Below, in pieces: positions 9,841-22,089 of a stretch of DNA of 64,000 nt. Origin of the DNA: Ophiocordyceps camponoti-saundersi (nom. inval.) (taxonomy: Eukaryota > Ascomycota > Sordariomycetes > Hypocreales > Ophiocordycipitaceae); assembly GCA_003339415.1 (NCBI GenBank), contig PDHQ01000170.1, positions 1 through 64,000 of the forward strand, written 5' to 3'. The notes beneath the pieces were generated by a model that worked only from the letters and a program-made list of their open reading frames with translations, made no database searches and was not told where the DNA came from. Position 1 is the stretch's first letter, and every line of letters starts with the position of its first letter. Made by a program: the position numbers and the translations under genes.

Positions 9841-11605
9841 CTCTTAGCTCCCTTTTAATACCCTTAATCTTTTATACCGATTTATAATTATTATATAATT
9901 ACCTTATTTAGCTTAGCTTAATAATAAAAAAGTAGCTTATAATAAATATTATAGCTATTTATAAATTATATAAATATAAAGAAATTTCTAAAATCTATTA
10001 GATAAATAGTAAAAATAATTTAATAAATACTTATATTAAAGCTAGCCTTAATATAATATTATTAACTTTTATATCTACGAATTTATACTAATTATATATC
10101 GAAGCTTTAGTTTAATAACTAGCTTAGGTTATATAATTTATCCGCTTTTTCCTTTTCTTTTATTTTATTTTTTTTATTATTTTTTTTACCTTTATCTAAT
10201 AGCTTATACTCTTATTTCCCTATTTAATCTTTATATTTTTTTATATATTTTTTATATTTATATTTTATATATATTAAATCTTTATTTATTTATTAAGTAT
10301 TATCTAACCTTTACGCTATTTTAAAAAGTAAAGCTATAAGCTTTTTACGCTATTTTCTACTAAAATTACTATTATCTAACCCCCCTAACTATTATCCCCC
10401 GCTCCCGAACCTCCTTACCCGTTATCTAAGATAGTAATATATTTCTCTATATTCGGAGGTGCTCCTCCTAAGACTACTATTACCCTCCCCCGTTACTAAC
10501 TATTAGCCGATATTACTAATATTATTATTAAGGCGCGAGGCGCCGGAGCTAGAGTACGCGATATTATAGCTTATTATATAAAGAAATACCGTATTATATA
10601 AAAGCGCTAAATATAAGTAGCGTAGGCCTTATCTTTATTTATTTAATATATATCGAATAAATATAAATTATATATATAAATATAATATAGCTATATTACG
10701 ATTACCCCCTAATTAGCTATAAATATTATTAGAAAATATAATAATTATTATATAATAATAGTAACGATATATTATAAATCTTAGGAGTTATTTAAATATA
10801 TAAATATATTATATAATAATATTACTATAAGGTAAACTTTAGCTTTTTTTTCTTATATTAGCTTTATAATTATATAATTACTTTTATTTAAATACTTATA
10901 TTTAAAATTATTAACTATATTAAATAATAGTTTTTATTATTATTATAAGATATATAAACTTAGAAAAAGCTAAGATAATACGCTATTACGCTATTAAGAT
11001 AAGGAGGTATATTATATAACTAATAATAATATATATAGATAAGTATAGTATATTATATAATTATTTAAGTTTTACTTAACTTTTTAATTTTAAAGTTATT
11101 ATTATTATTATTATTTAGCTTAAAAAAGAAGAGAAAAGGAAAGGAGGAAAAAGAAAGAAAAAGAAGAAGGGGGGGTAGCGAGGTTTTTATACCCTTTTAA
11201 AAGCGGTAAAGCGCGGCAGAATCCGTTTTTTTTCCTCTTTTTATAATAATTTTTAGTATTTTTAATATAAGGTTACTAAAGGTAATATAACTACTTATTT
11301 TCCTTAATATTATAATTACGAGAAATATTTATAATAAAACCTTTATTTAATATAAGTTAGATTAGTTTATTTAATAATCTAATATTTATTTTTTAGCTAG
11401 TAATTTATTTTCTTTATTTCCTTTTATTTTAATATATATAGGGCGTTATTTACCTTTATAGAATTTTTAGCTATATATTCGCTTAATATTATATAACTAT
11501 TTTTCTCGAAAACCCTTAAGGGGCTAAAGAGTTTTTTCTTTATATAATACGTTTTTACTTTTCCGTTAAGTATATTATTTCTATTTATAAAAAGAAAAAG
11601 TTAAG
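9841..11605 (+). other. 3' part of the Copia composite, first copy
   Basis: The end of pol and presumed 3' untranslated region, colinear with 15331-16769. It carries an extra block of about 345 bp at roughly 10430-10775 that is absent from the second copy. A purine-rich stretch near 11110-11170 and AAAAAGAAAAAG just before the middle LTR are shared by both copies; the latter is the likely polypurine tract. Confidence 0.6.
10430..10775. other. 345-bp block present only in the first copy of the Copia 3' region
   Basis: The two copies match up to CCGAACCTCC and again from CTTAGGAGTTATTTAAA, but this block, which contains GCGCGAGGCGCCGGAGC, has no counterpart near 15910. I see no inverted ends. 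It may be an insertion here or a deletion in the other copy. Confidence 0.55.
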
Positions 11606-11896
11606 TATTAATATTATTATCTTATACTTTTTTATATTTACTATACGATATATATATAAAGGATATTTTAGATATAATAGGAGCTTATAATAACTTATAT
11701 ATTAATACTTAAGTTATAACTTATATAACTTAGGGGCTAGGAGATATCTTATAATAGATAAGGAGGTATAGGGGGTAGAATATTAACTAGCTATATAGCT
11801 ATCCTTCCTTATATAAAGTAGAAAGGATATCTATCTTAATTATATAATAATTTAGGTTACCTTTATTTTCTTTACCTTATATATATATATATAAAA
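11606..11896 (+). repeat. Copia composite, middle LTR (3' end replaced)
   Basis: Matches the outer LTRs from TATTAATATTATTATC to TATATATATAAAAG, then lacks their last 10 or so bases (ACTACTTAATA). The sequence switches instead to an inverted gag fragment. A single shared LTR between two interiors points to recombination between two copies. Confidence 0.8.
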
Positions 11897-12283
11897 GTTA
11901 GTTAGTTTCTTCGCAGCTTGTTAGGTACTGTTTCCTAGCTTGTTTAATATTATCTAAGCTATAATTAGTTAACTAGTAACTTTCCTTCTTATAAACGAAA
12001 TATCTATATATCGTACGAGGGATAAAGTAGAGTTATTATTAAGGTTTATTACGTTATATAAAAGTAGATTTACAGGGATAGAAAGATAGTTAAGGAAAGG
12101 AATATCTTAGAGTTATACGAAACTTTATATAGTCCGTATATTAACGGTTAGTAAAGAACTAGTTTATACCTCGATTAGTAGTAATAGTAAGAGAGGAACG
12201 TAGTCGGTCGACTAACTATAGCTTAGACGATATTAAACGAGCTAGGAAATAGTACCTAATAAGCTGCGAAGAAACTAACTAAT
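11897..12283. repeat. Fold-back duplication of the end of gag
   Basis: Arms of about 77 bp at 11897-11974 and 12207-12283 are inverted copies (GTTAGTTAGTTTCTTCGCAG against its complement). The part from 11897 to about 12206 is the reverse complement of the gag C-terminus, equivalent to 9010-9270, while from 12207 the same coding sequence resumes in the forward direction and runs on into pol. The turn lies near GTCGAC (12207-12212). It resembles a MITE but is a rearranged coding segment. Confidence 0.75.
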
Positions 12284-13060
12284 AACCCCTTATAAATAAG
12301 AAGTTTAACGCTTTCCTTCTTTCGTACGAAGGCTACGAGGAATAAAATTCCTAGTTCCTTTAGTTATATAACGAAGATTCTAAAAATAACGAAAATATTA
12401 TAAATAGGGAAATTATAGTCTCCTTTTTTATAACTGCCGCTTATATATACTATCTTATAAGCGATAATATTTATAATACTAAGGCCCTTAATACCTTTAT
12501 AAAATAGTTCCTCCTCTTTAATATATATTATATAATATACTAAGGTAAGCTTTAAGATATAGGAGCTATAAAAATTTTAACTATTAGAAAACCGTAAGTA
12601 GAAGCTTATATTTAAGAATACTCTTATATAATAATTAATTAAACTTTTACTAATAACGCTATCTATTTTAGCTCCTCGGAACTTATAAAACTAATCGGTA
12701 TTATTATTATATAAAACTTACTCGGTAAGGTCCTTTATTATATTCTTAATACCTCTACCCCTTTTCTTTTTTATTTTAAAGATACTAACCGCCTCCGTGC
12801 TTTTTACGATAATATATAAGATATTATTATCTAATATAATAGCACTATAGTCCCCGTTATATAGAAATAGGGATATCCTTTTTTTAATATTTTATAATAA
12901 GAATTAGCGTTATATTATATAGAACGTAAACTACGCTAGTTATACCGCTATTTTAGCTACTTATATATATAATACCTTTATAACCTTTTTTAGAAGGCCG
13001 GCCTTTCTAATATCTTACTAGTAGCTTTTAACTTAATTTAACGTTTTTATTACTAATATT
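12207..13060 (+). pseudogene. Degraded Copia gag end, protease region and pre-integrase domain
   Basis: The plus frame continues from the gag tail (TNYSLDDIKRARK) into pol. Near 12770-12880 it reads TNRLRAFYDNI followed by a VPVI-type motif and GYPFF, matching the segment before integrase in fungal Copia. Near 12905-12990 it reads ELALYYIERKLR*LYR, the pre-integrase zinc region whose conserved His and Gly (HRRFGHPS in the family) have been changed to Tyr and Ser. Stops fall at Gln, Trp and Arg positions. Confidence 0.65.
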
Positions 13061-13700
13061 AGTTATATAACGCTAAACTATATTAGTTTAAGTTCTCTAT
13101 TAAGGATAACTATAATTTTAACTATTCTCTTATTATTAATATCTTTTATTTTAGCGGTAAGCCGGTCCTATACGCTATTAATAAAGCTACCTTATTCTAA
13201 GCTATATATTTTATATAAAGTATATCGGCTATAAATATATAAAACGCCCTTTATAAATATTAGATTTATACTTACTAAGGCTTACCTAATATTATTTCTT
13301 ATAACGCTAATATAAACTTTACCTTAAAGGAGTTTTATATAAACGCTAAACTCCTTAGATTATCTTATAAAAAGGTACTTATAAAGGTATATTAAGCTAT
13401 AAGTAAGGTTAAATATACCTACGCCCTTTTTCGATAAGCGTATAATATATTTCGATAAGAAATTAGCTTTAAGACTAATAACGCTATAATTTTATAAATA
13501 GCTATAAAAGCTATTAATAATATTACTAGCCTTAATAGCCTCGTTCTTACCTTTCTTATTTTTAGCGCTTACTTTTATATTTCGTATAACTTATTACTAG
13601 CTTTAAATATTACTACTTACGCTCGTATAATCTAATAAGTAATAAAATAAGTATAGAAACTTAAAGCCTAGGCGGATATTTTATAAGCCTTATATATAAG
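13061..13700 (+). pseudogene. Degraded Copia integrase
   Basis: A readable frame at about 13330-13600 gives EFYINAKLL, then KV*YTYALFR*AYNI with EISFKTNNA, and IKAINNITSLNSLVLTFLIF. These fit the second half of the fungal Copia integrase core, where the family has K.E..HAPLRRAY and a KAIND..G..GLVPTLLVFG stretch. The catalytic core inserts element DNA into the genome. RIP has introduced stops and His-to-Tyr and Gly-to-Ser changes. Confidence 0.7.
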
Positions 13701-14759
13701 AAATAGCCCTAATTTATATAACGTCTTATCCCTTCTTTTTTAAAGCGAGGTCCTTATTTAGCGAAAAAAGGATAAGTAGTAAAGCCTTTTTTATATTTTA
13801 AGCTTTAACGGCTAAGATATTATCCTTAACTTTCCCTCTAAACTAATACGCTTTCGTACGATATAGGTTAAACCTTATCTCCGTTCCCCTTTTCCCTAAA
13901 CTATAATAAAGAAAGTCTATTTTAAAATCCTAATTATAGCACTTAAAGATAAGGTATTATACGAAGCTTTTCCCTTCTTATTTATTACTATAAAGGAGAA
14001 AGATAATTATACCTTAGCTATATAACTTTATTAATAAGGGATTATTATAATTTTAAAAATACCTTTTAAGGCTTTTAACCGCGATAAAATTAATACCTTA
14101 TCTGCTTAAGAAGTTTTTATATTTATATAATATAACCTTATATTAGACCCTAATATATATATTTTTAAAACGCGTTTTATATAAAAGGTAAAAAACTTAA
14201 ATAATAAACCTTATAAGAAATCTTAGCTTATTATTTAAAAATATAGCGATAATAGTAAGGAAGAAATACTTATATAATTACTTATATAATTACTTATAAT
14301 TTTACGTATATTATAGCGCCTTTTTCTTACTTTTAAACTTACCCTAATATAATTATATAATATATAAAGAGAGCTATAAGATATTATATAAGTATATATA
14401 TAATTTTTTAATTTATTAAGTTATACGATTTACGCTTACTTACCGAAAAAGCTATAAAACTAGTATCCCTTATATACCTTTTTATATATCTAAAAACCCC
14501 TTTATAAACTTATAAAGTTAAGGCTTTATTAGTTTAAAACTTATTACTAATATTACTATATAAAACTTAATATAACTCCGTTATTATATAACCCTTATCT
14601 TTTATATATTATAGCCGGACCTACTATATTCGGTATTATTAGATTATAGATAGATAATACGTTCTCCTTTACCTCTTATTATTTCTCCTAACTCGAGGAA
14701 ACTAAGCTAGTGAAAGCCTAGTTTCGTATAAAACTAAAAACCTTTCTTATAAATAGCGC
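13701..14759 (+). pseudogene. Degraded Copia reverse transcriptase
   Basis: Recognisable RT blocks lie at about 14170-14670: KSRL-like and Q.YSDNS, an LR.ILQRLFL-like stretch, REL*DII*VYI (DITQAY block), Y.YLPK, KPLYKLIKLRLYWF (PLYG motif) and finally FGIIRL*IDN at 14630-14658. The last is the catalytic box; in this group of fungal elements it is QTDD, here stop-Ile-Asp-Asn, with the second Asp changed to Asn. Order and spacing fit Ty1/Copia, with RT after integrase. Confidence 0.75.
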
Positions 14760-15330
14760 CTTTATTAACTTTAATAGCGGCTATATAATACGGGATTCGT
14801 ACGATATTATCCTTATATAAAAAAGCTAGGCTTCTAGCCTCCGACTTATTAACCCCGCTAGTAAGTCCGCTTTATAAGACTTTATTAGCTAACGCGCCCG
14901 TAAAGCTTATATTACTTTAGTCTACTAACTAGAGGCTTCGTATAACCTTACTATCGCTACTTAAGTAATAAACCTATCCTTATAAGATATTATAGATTTA
15001 AATAAAAGAATCTAATAGTAGATTAATAACGCTTTCTAGGAATTACGCTTTATTCCCCTTAACTTATCTTATACGAAACTATTTATTTTTATAGATAGGT
15101 TTTTCGCTAATAACTATAACCTAACTTCTTAACTTAGTACCCTTATTATTTTAAGTAAAGAAAACCGGTCCGAAAACTTATTTATTATATAAGGTAATAT
15201 CTTATACTAAACTTCTATAAAATATAAACGGGTTATAAGAAGCGTCCTTATAAGCGAACTTTATAGTATAGTTAATAGCGTTAATTTTAGTCTTATATTA
15301 TATATAATAATTTAAAATATCGTATAATCT
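14760..15330 (+). pseudogene. Degraded Copia RNase H (second interior)
   Basis: Second copy of the domain at 9273-9840, here still downstream of reverse transcriptase. KLFIFIDRFFANNYNL, LFII*GN and YKRVIRSVLISELYSIV are clear between about 15079 and 15290. The differences between the copies are mostly transitions. Confidence 0.7.
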
Positions 15331-16769
15331 CTTAGCTCCCCTCCGATACCCTTAATTTTTTATATTAATTTACGATCGTTATATAACTACTTTATTTAGC
15401 TTAGCTTAATAACGGAAAAGCGGCTTATAATAAATATTATAGCTATCCGTAAATTATACGAATATAAAGAAATTTCTAAAATCCGCTAAATAGATAGTAA
15501 AAATAATTTAATAAATACTTATACTAAAGCTAGCTCTAATATAGCGTTATTAACCCTTATATTTATAAATTTATATTAACTATATATTAAAGCTTCGGTC
15601 TAATAACTAGCTTAAGTTATATAACTTATCCGCTTTTTCCTTTTCTTTTATCTTATTTTTTTTATTATTTTTTTTACCTTCGTCTAATAGCTTATACTCT
15701 TATTTCTCTATTTAATCTTTACGTTTTTTTATATTTTTTTTATATTTATGTTTTATATATATTAAATCTTTATTTATTTATCAGGTATCGTCTAACCCTT
15801 ACGCTATTTTAAAAAAGTAAAGCTATAAGCTTCCTACGCTATTTTCTACTAAAGTTATTATTGTCCGACCCCCCTAACTATTATCCCCCGCCGCCGAACC
15901 TCCCTACTTATTATATAACGATAATAACTATATGTTGCGGATCCTAAGAGTTATCTAAACGTATAAATAATTATATAACGGTATCGCTATAAGGCGAACC
16001 TTAGCTTCCTATTCTTATATTAGCCTTATAATTATATAATTACTTTTATTTAAATACTTATATTTAAAGCTATCGACTATATTAAATAACGGTTCTTATT
16101 ATTATTATAAAAGATATAAACTTAGAAAAAGCCAGAATAATACGCTATTACGCTATTAGGATAAGGAGGTATATTATATAATTATTTATAATATATATAG
16201 ATAGGTATAGTATATCGTATAACTATTTAAGTTTTACTTAACTTTTTAATCTTAAAATCGTTATCGTTATCGTTATCTAGCTTAAAGAAGAAAAGAAGAG
16301 GAAAGGAGGAAAAAGAAAGAAAGAGAAAAAGGGGGGGGTAGCGAGGTTTTTATACCCCTCTAAAGGCGGTAAAGCGCGGCAGAATCCGTTTTTTTTTCCT
16401 CTTTTTATAATAATTTTTAGTATTTTTAATATAAGGTTACTAAAAGTAATATAACTACCTTTTTTCCTTAATATTATAATTATAAGGAACTTTTATAATA
16501 AAACCTTTATTTAATATAAGCTAGATTAGTTTATCTAGCGATCTAATATTTATTTTTTAGCTAATAGTTTATTTTCTTTATCTCCTTTTATTTTAATATA
16601 TACGGGGCGTTATTTACTTTTATAGAATTTTTAGCTATATATTTACTTAATATCGTACGATTATTTTTCTCGAAAACTCTTAAGGGGCTAAAGAGTTTTT
16701 TCTTTATATAATATATCTTTACTTTTCTATTAAGTATATTATTTCTATTTATAAAAAGAAAAAGTTAAG
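15331..16769 (+). other. 3' part of the Copia composite, second copy
   Basis: Colinear with 9841-11605 but without the 345-bp block. It ends with AAAAAGAAAAAGTTAAG (about 16752-16768) immediately before the right LTR, the probable polypurine tract. Confidence 0.6.
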
Positions 16770-17071
16770 TATTAGTATTATTATCTTATACCCCTTTATA
16801 TTTACTATATAATATATATATAAAAGATACCTTAGATATAATAGGAGCTTATAATAACTTATATATTAATACCTAAGTTATAACTTATATAACTTAGGGG
16901 CTAGGAGATATCTTATAATAGAAAAGGAGGTATAGGGGGTAGAATATTAACTAGCTATATAGCCGTCCTTCCTTATATAAAGTAGGAAAGATATCTATCT
17001 TAATTATATAATAATTTAAGTTACCTTTATTTTCTTTACCTTATATATACGTATATAAAGACTACTTAATA
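16770..17071 (+). repeat. Copia composite, right LTR
   Basis: A 302-bp copy of 7088-7389, the same length, ending ACTACTTAATA and followed by the target duplication AATTA at 17072-17076. Confidence 0.85.
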
Positions 17072-17076
17072 AATTA

Positions 17077-18200
17077 TATATTAAGGCCTTATTTTTTTAA
17101 ATAAAAACCTTAAATATAATAGCTTTAAGTCTTTTTATAAAAGAAAAAAGCTTAAGTATAAAAATTATCTTTTAATACCGGTATTAATTAATACCTCCCT
17201 TATTTACTATTTATAATAGCTTTTTATTTTTTAAAGTAAGTCTTTATTAAAGTTATTTACTAGGGCGTTATTAAAGATTAAGCTTATAAATTTTATTATT
17301 TAATTCTTACTTTTCTTATAATTAAGGCTTTAATTTCTTATTTAATCTTATAATATCCCTAAAAGTAAGTAAAGGTAAGATTAGCAGGAATTCCTAGCCT
17401 TAAAAGGTAAGATAAACTTACTTTTTAGCTTCTTTTTTTAATAATAGTTTTAAGCTTTTAGTAATATAAAGGACCCTTATAATTATAGGAAAAACTACCT
17501 TTAAATATAAATTTATTTAATCCCTTCTCTTACTTATAAATATAAGTTTATATAAAGCGTTTTATAAGCGTTTATTATATATAATAGCCTTCTCGGCATT
17601 ATAGTAATATTATAAATATCTTATTAATCTAAATTATCTTTTTTAATCTTTAAGGGTTTAATTTATATAAGCTAAGTATTAGTTAAGCTAATTTTTTATT
17701 ATTTTCTTTATTAAGCCTAGCTTCTTTATAAGCTTTATTTTTTCGGAAGCTTATTAATTAAAGAACTCGCTATATAATTATATATAATAAAGGAATTCTA
17801 TTATTATTATAAAAAAGCCTTATAAGACTTATATAATTTCATTCCTTATTATATTAATTATATAAAATTATTATTAAAAGGGTATTTTAAATATTATCTT
17901 TTTACTTTATTAGATACTTAAATTAATTAATATCTTTAAAAATTTATTATAAAGGTTAAAAGGGCGTTTTTAAAGCTTAAAGCCTTACTAAATAGCTTAG
18001 GTAAAGATATCCTATATTATATAAGTTAAAAATCCTATAAAAGAGGTAACTTTAGCTATTAAGAAGCCTTACGCGTTAAAGCTAGCGATTAGGGCATAAG
18101 TTAAGATATCCTTATTACGGCTTATTATTATAGAAAACGCCCTTATAAAGGCTACCGCTATAAAGGTCGCGGAAAATACTAAAAACGGCGAAAAATACTA
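17077..18200 (-). pseudogene. Tc1/mariner transposase, N-terminal and middle part
   Basis: Read on the minus strand, this part gives INKIFIILL*CREGYYI and, in the same frame, FIFKGSFSYNYKGPLYYW, matching the block before the second catalytic Asp in fungal Tc1/mariner transposases (G.F.Y..KGP..IW). Lys-rich sequence follows. Upstream, FRKNKAYKEARLNKEN is in the position of the DNA-binding half. The frame runs leftward into the Copia insertion at 17076 and resumes at 7087. Stops fall at Gln and Trp codons. Confidence 0.6.
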
Positions 18201-18287
18201 AAAAAGAGTAGGAAGGAAAGGCCTTATACCCTTATATATACCCTTTCTTATAAGAGGTTGGGGGAGGGGGGGGTGGAAAGGGGCTAC

Positions 18288-18385
18288 GTATTAGCAAAGT
18301 ACCCCCCTTATTAATTTATATATAGTTTTTTTTTCTTATAAGGGTCTTTATTTAGCAGCACGGAAACTTTTAAGAGTAGTGTTTA
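18288..18385. repeat. Right terminal inverted repeat of the Tc1/mariner element
   Basis: Inverted copy of 6664-6763, followed by TA. Relative to the left arm nearly all differences are C to T or G to A. Confidence 0.8.
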
Positions 18386-18843
18386 TATAGCTATATAGTA
18401 TTTCTTAAGGAAGAGGGGTATAAGGCTACTAATAGTCTAGGCGGCTAAGTGATTTAATATTTATACGGATATAAGGGCTACTAAAAGGGGGTATAAAGAG
18501 GGACTTATAGCTATACTATATTTCTTAAGAAATAGAGGTAGCTAAAAGTTATTATAAGACCTTTATCTCTCCTATTCTAAAAGCTAAATTACTATCTTAA
18601 ATAGCTGCTATTATATAATATAAAGCTATAACTTATAATATTAGCTAGCAAGCGAGGTAATATAAGGCTAATAATAATAATAAAGTAAGTAACTATTTTT
18701 ATTATCTTATTATAATAATAAATTATAATTAATCTAAATAAAAGTTATTATAGCTATAAGCTATATATTATAATATATAATATATATATATATTATCTTA
18801 ACTTAACTATATAAAGCTCTCCTTAAAGAATATATTATTATAT
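18386..18843. other. Spacer with a roughly 120-bp imperfect duplication
   Basis: CTATATAGTATTTCTTAAGGAAGAGGGGTA (18391-18420) recurs in altered form as CTATACTATATTTCTTAAGAAATAGAGGTA (18511-18540). Otherwise the sequence is AT-rich with a (TAT)n-like stretch before the Gypsy LTR. No gene was recognised. Confidence 0.5.
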
Positions 18844-19171
18844 TATTATTACGTACTAGTATTTATAAGGATTTCCCTTAAATATTTTATAGTAATTTCT
18901 AAGGATTCTTATTTATAGTTATATAACCCTTAGAAACCTTATTATAAAATTACTTAAAAAGACTTTAGGGGAAATTACTAGGAAATATAAGTACTTCCTT
19001 ATTAGGATTTTATTATATCCTCTCTTATCTTTATTAGTATATACCTTTATATATTTTACTAAGATTTCGCTTATAAGAGTTTTTCTCTCTTTTCTTTCTT
19101 TTATCCTTAGCTTATAATATTTATTTATAATATTAATATTATTATTTATTTAATATACCCTAGCTATAATA
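18844..19171 (+). repeat. Gypsy 1, 5' LTR
   Basis: About 328 bp, matching 55799-56132 and 62984-63319. Shared landmarks are AAAATTACTT, CTCTCTTATCT and AAGATTT followed by ATAAGAG. It ends CTAGCTATAATA. Confidence 0.8.
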
Positions 19172-19259
19172 CTATTCTAAGCTTTTTTTTCGCTAATAAG
19201 TAATTAAGAAAAATATATTTTACTCTTATATCCCTATATAAGATAGAAAAGATTTTATA

Positions 19260-20980
19260 TATAATTAAAACTATAACTAGCTTTAAAATATATTTTCGGA
19301 GCTTTTAACTAAACTTTTAAATAATTAAGAAAACTCGCTTTAGAGGTACTAAATTTTATAATAAAATAAAGTTCTAGTAAATATTAAACTATAATTATAG
19401 CCGCCTTTTTATAAAATATAGCTAATATAATTATATTATAAGAGTAATATATAAAGATAATATAATTATCAGTATAAATTATAAAACTTTAGAATTAGTA
19501 AATTTAGAAAAACTAAGATTTAAATATAGGAAAGATTTATTAAGAAATATTAACTATATTTAAAATAAGTAAAAAAATATTTATCTTAATTAGAAAAGCC
19601 GCTTAGGATATTTTTATACTAATTATTTTAATAAAATAGCTAAACCTCTTTTACTCAGATATTATAAAAGTTCGCTATAAAGAGGTAAATAAGTTTTCGG
19701 GTAAGAAAGAGGATTTTAATATTTTCTTTATAAACTTAAAAAATAAAATACGATTTAATAAAATAACTTTCTATAATAAATAAGATAAAATAAGTATTTT
19801 ATTTTATACCTTAAAAAGAAAAGCTTATAGATTTTTGGAAACTTAATATATTTTAAAAAAACGCCCTTTTTCTAAATTAGCTAAGATAGTTTAATATTTA
19901 AAATCCGCTTATAAAAATTTAAATAAATTCGTTAAAGCTATAAATTAGCTTTATAAACTAAATTTCTCCTTAATTAATAAGTAAGAAATCTAAAAATTCT
20001 TTGCTAAGTTTAATTATTTTATAGCTAAAATTTAAGTTCCCTTAGCTTAGATTAAGTATATATTATAAGATTATCTACTTACTAACCTTAACCTAAGCTT
20101 TCTTATAAAAGCTAAATATATATATATAATATATAAGGGATTTTATAAATATATAAAAAACGCTATATTTTACTAGAAAAAAAAGTATATTTACTAAAAA
20201 GCTATATAAAAAGCTTACTAAGGTAATAAAATAGCTTAAATAATATAGAAGAAAAAGATTATAATTATAACTTTATATTAGAAAAGCTAGCCCCTAAGCG
20301 AAGATAAAAAGAAAGTTTATTAGAAAAATAATACTTATTTTATTTATAAAAAAGGCTATATAGCTAAGGACTACCCTAACTAATAAAAAATAAGGAGAGT
20401 TTATAAGATTTAAACGCTCTTACTTAATTTTATTTAATTATATAACTTTAATTTAAAAAAAAGTAAGATTATTATAAAGCTACTTAATAATCTTAAAAAT
20501 ATTATATATAAAATAAAAAATAAAAGAGTTATTTATTATTAATAATTAAGTTTAAATTAATAATATTACTTTTTATATTTTTACCGTATATAATATTAAA
20601 ATAAACGCTTATTTTTTAGTTAGCTATTACTTTACGAAATAAGTAATAAAGCGCTTAAGCGCTAAGCTTATCCCTATCTATCTTATTTCTTTTATTAATT
20701 TCTAAAGCTATTAAGCTAGCTTAGTTTATAAATACTTAATTATTATCTTAATAATTAATAAATAGTATTTTTTTTTAAAAATCTACTAAGTAACTAACTA
20801 TACTTAAGATCTCCTTATTAGCTTATTTTAAATAGCTAAGAAAAGAGTATTACTTAACTATATAGCTTAAAAACTAGTTTAGCTAAATAACTTACCCGCT
20901 TTTATTAAATACTTACCCTTAATCTTATTATTAGAAAAGCTCTTTTTTACTAAAAATCTAAATTTAGCTATTTAAGCAGA
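19260..20980 (+). pseudogene. Gypsy 1 gag and protease region, degraded
   Basis: The plus strand reads as Gag with stops at Gln and Trp positions and ends in a CCHC knuckle at 20336-20374 that now reads YFIYKKGYIAKDYPN: all three Cys (TGT/TGC) and the His (CAT/CAC) have become Tyr. In Gypsy elements the knuckle binds element RNA. The next 600 bp should encode protease, but no Asp-Ser/Thr-Gly site can be read with confidence. The frame is interrupted by the chromodomain Gypsy element at about 20992. Confidence 0.7.
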
Positions 20981-20992
20981 CGCTAAATATTA

Positions 20993-21836
20993 TAGTTCGT
21001 ACTTATAATTACCTAATCTTACTTATATAACCCTTAATTTAAGCTTCTAATAATAAGGAGATAAGGGGTAATAAAAAGGTAAGGGGTTTTACTTACTTTA
21101 ACTAAGTAGTAGGTATTTAGAATAGGAAATTTATAAAGTATAAATAAGTAAAAACTTCCTAAATAGGAATATCTTATAAGGCAAGGGAAAATTATAGAGA
21201 GTAGGCTTTTAAGGTGTAAATTATTTCGATTATACGCTTAGAGAAGAAGGAAAGGAAAGACCCTTCGAGGGAAGGAAGCCTTCCTTTTTTAAATTCCTTC
21301 TCTAAGAAACTATCTAATTATATAAGTTAGCTAGAATTCTATAGAATATAGTAGAAGCTTTATATTATAAATATACTAGTGAATAAAATAGCTTTATTTT
21401 ATTCTAGTTACTTTTATCGTATTCCTTTCACTTTAAAATTAAATTCCTATTTTAAAATTAACTTTTAATTTTAAATCTACGTAATTCTTAGCAAATAGAA
21501 TAGCTTTATTTTATTTTATTATACTTTACTAGCTTCTAAGTTAATAATTTATTATAATAAATAATTCTTTATTTATAATAATTAATATTTCTTTCTATTA
21601 TTAACTATCTTTACCCGTTTCTCTTATCTTAAGAATTCTATTTATTCTTCTTATCGATTCCTATTTTATCTTATTATCTAAGGTTTAACTTTCCGAGGTT
21701 TAGCTATAATTTAAATACTAGATATTAGTATTTTTACTTTATTATATAAACTATATTATTAAGCGGCTTATATAATAAATACTACTTATAAATTTAAAAT
21801 AGTATTTTTAACTAGTATTTATATTTTAAATTATTA
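20993..21836 (-). repeat. Chromovirus 3' LTR
   Basis: 844-bp repeat of 28288-29003 plus 35105-35234. Its plus-strand right end, ATTATTA, is followed by TATATTCCTTTTTCT (to about 21851), the complement of a polypurine tract. Confidence 0.85.
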
Positions 21837-22089
21837 TATATTCCTTTTTCTATAATTTATAACTTTATAAACTTTATTATAGAAGAATAATATAAGGTAT
21901 AAATAATAGTTAGTTTAGTAATTAGTTATTTTTATTCTTATTAGAAAAGAAAAAATATTTAGAAAAAACTTAATAAGGTAAAAATAATTAATTAGTTTTC
22001 TTTTATATATATAAGGTCCTTATAGTTTATATTATTTATAATATTCCCCTTTTTTTAAGGTTCTTAATTTTAAAAACTTCTTATTAAAA

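Larger units (their letters stand above)
7088..17071 (+). mobile_element. Three-LTR Ty1/Copia composite
   Basis: Three direct repeats (7088-7389, 11606-about 11896, 16770-17071) separate two interiors of about 4.2 and 4.9 kb. The whole unit, not each half, is bounded by one target duplication, AATTA (7083-7087 and 17072-17076). The outer LTRs are both 302 bp and begin TATTAGTA. A purine tract before the right LTR gives plus polarity. The first interior keeps gag and RNase H but lacks protease, integrase and reverse transcriptase. The second keeps the C-terminal end of gag and all of pol, but begins with an inverted gag fragment. From 9273 and 14760 onward the two interiors are colinear apart from one indel. 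Such a unit can arise by recombination between two copies. Confidence 0.85.
6664..18385 (-). mobile_element. Tc1/mariner-type DNA transposon, split by a Copia composite
   Basis: Inverted repeats of about 100 bp lie at 6664-6763 and 18288-18385, aligning through GTTTCCGTG(C/T)(C/T)GCTAAATAAAG and GTACTTTGCTAATAC with C/T and G/A differences. A TA dinucleotide flanks both outer ends (6662-6663, 18386-18387), the classic Tc1/mariner target duplication. Removing the LTR composite and one of its flanking duplications leaves about 1.73 kb, the usual size for the superfamily. The minus strand reads as a degraded DDE transposase in two parts. The left inverted repeat lies in DNA little touched by RIP, while the right one is heavily changed. 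Confidence 0.8.

Noticed and set aside
11897..12283. MITE with 77-bp terminal inverted repeats
   Set aside because: The arms and loop are gag coding sequence matching 9010-9270 in reverse, and the right arm continues in frame into pol.
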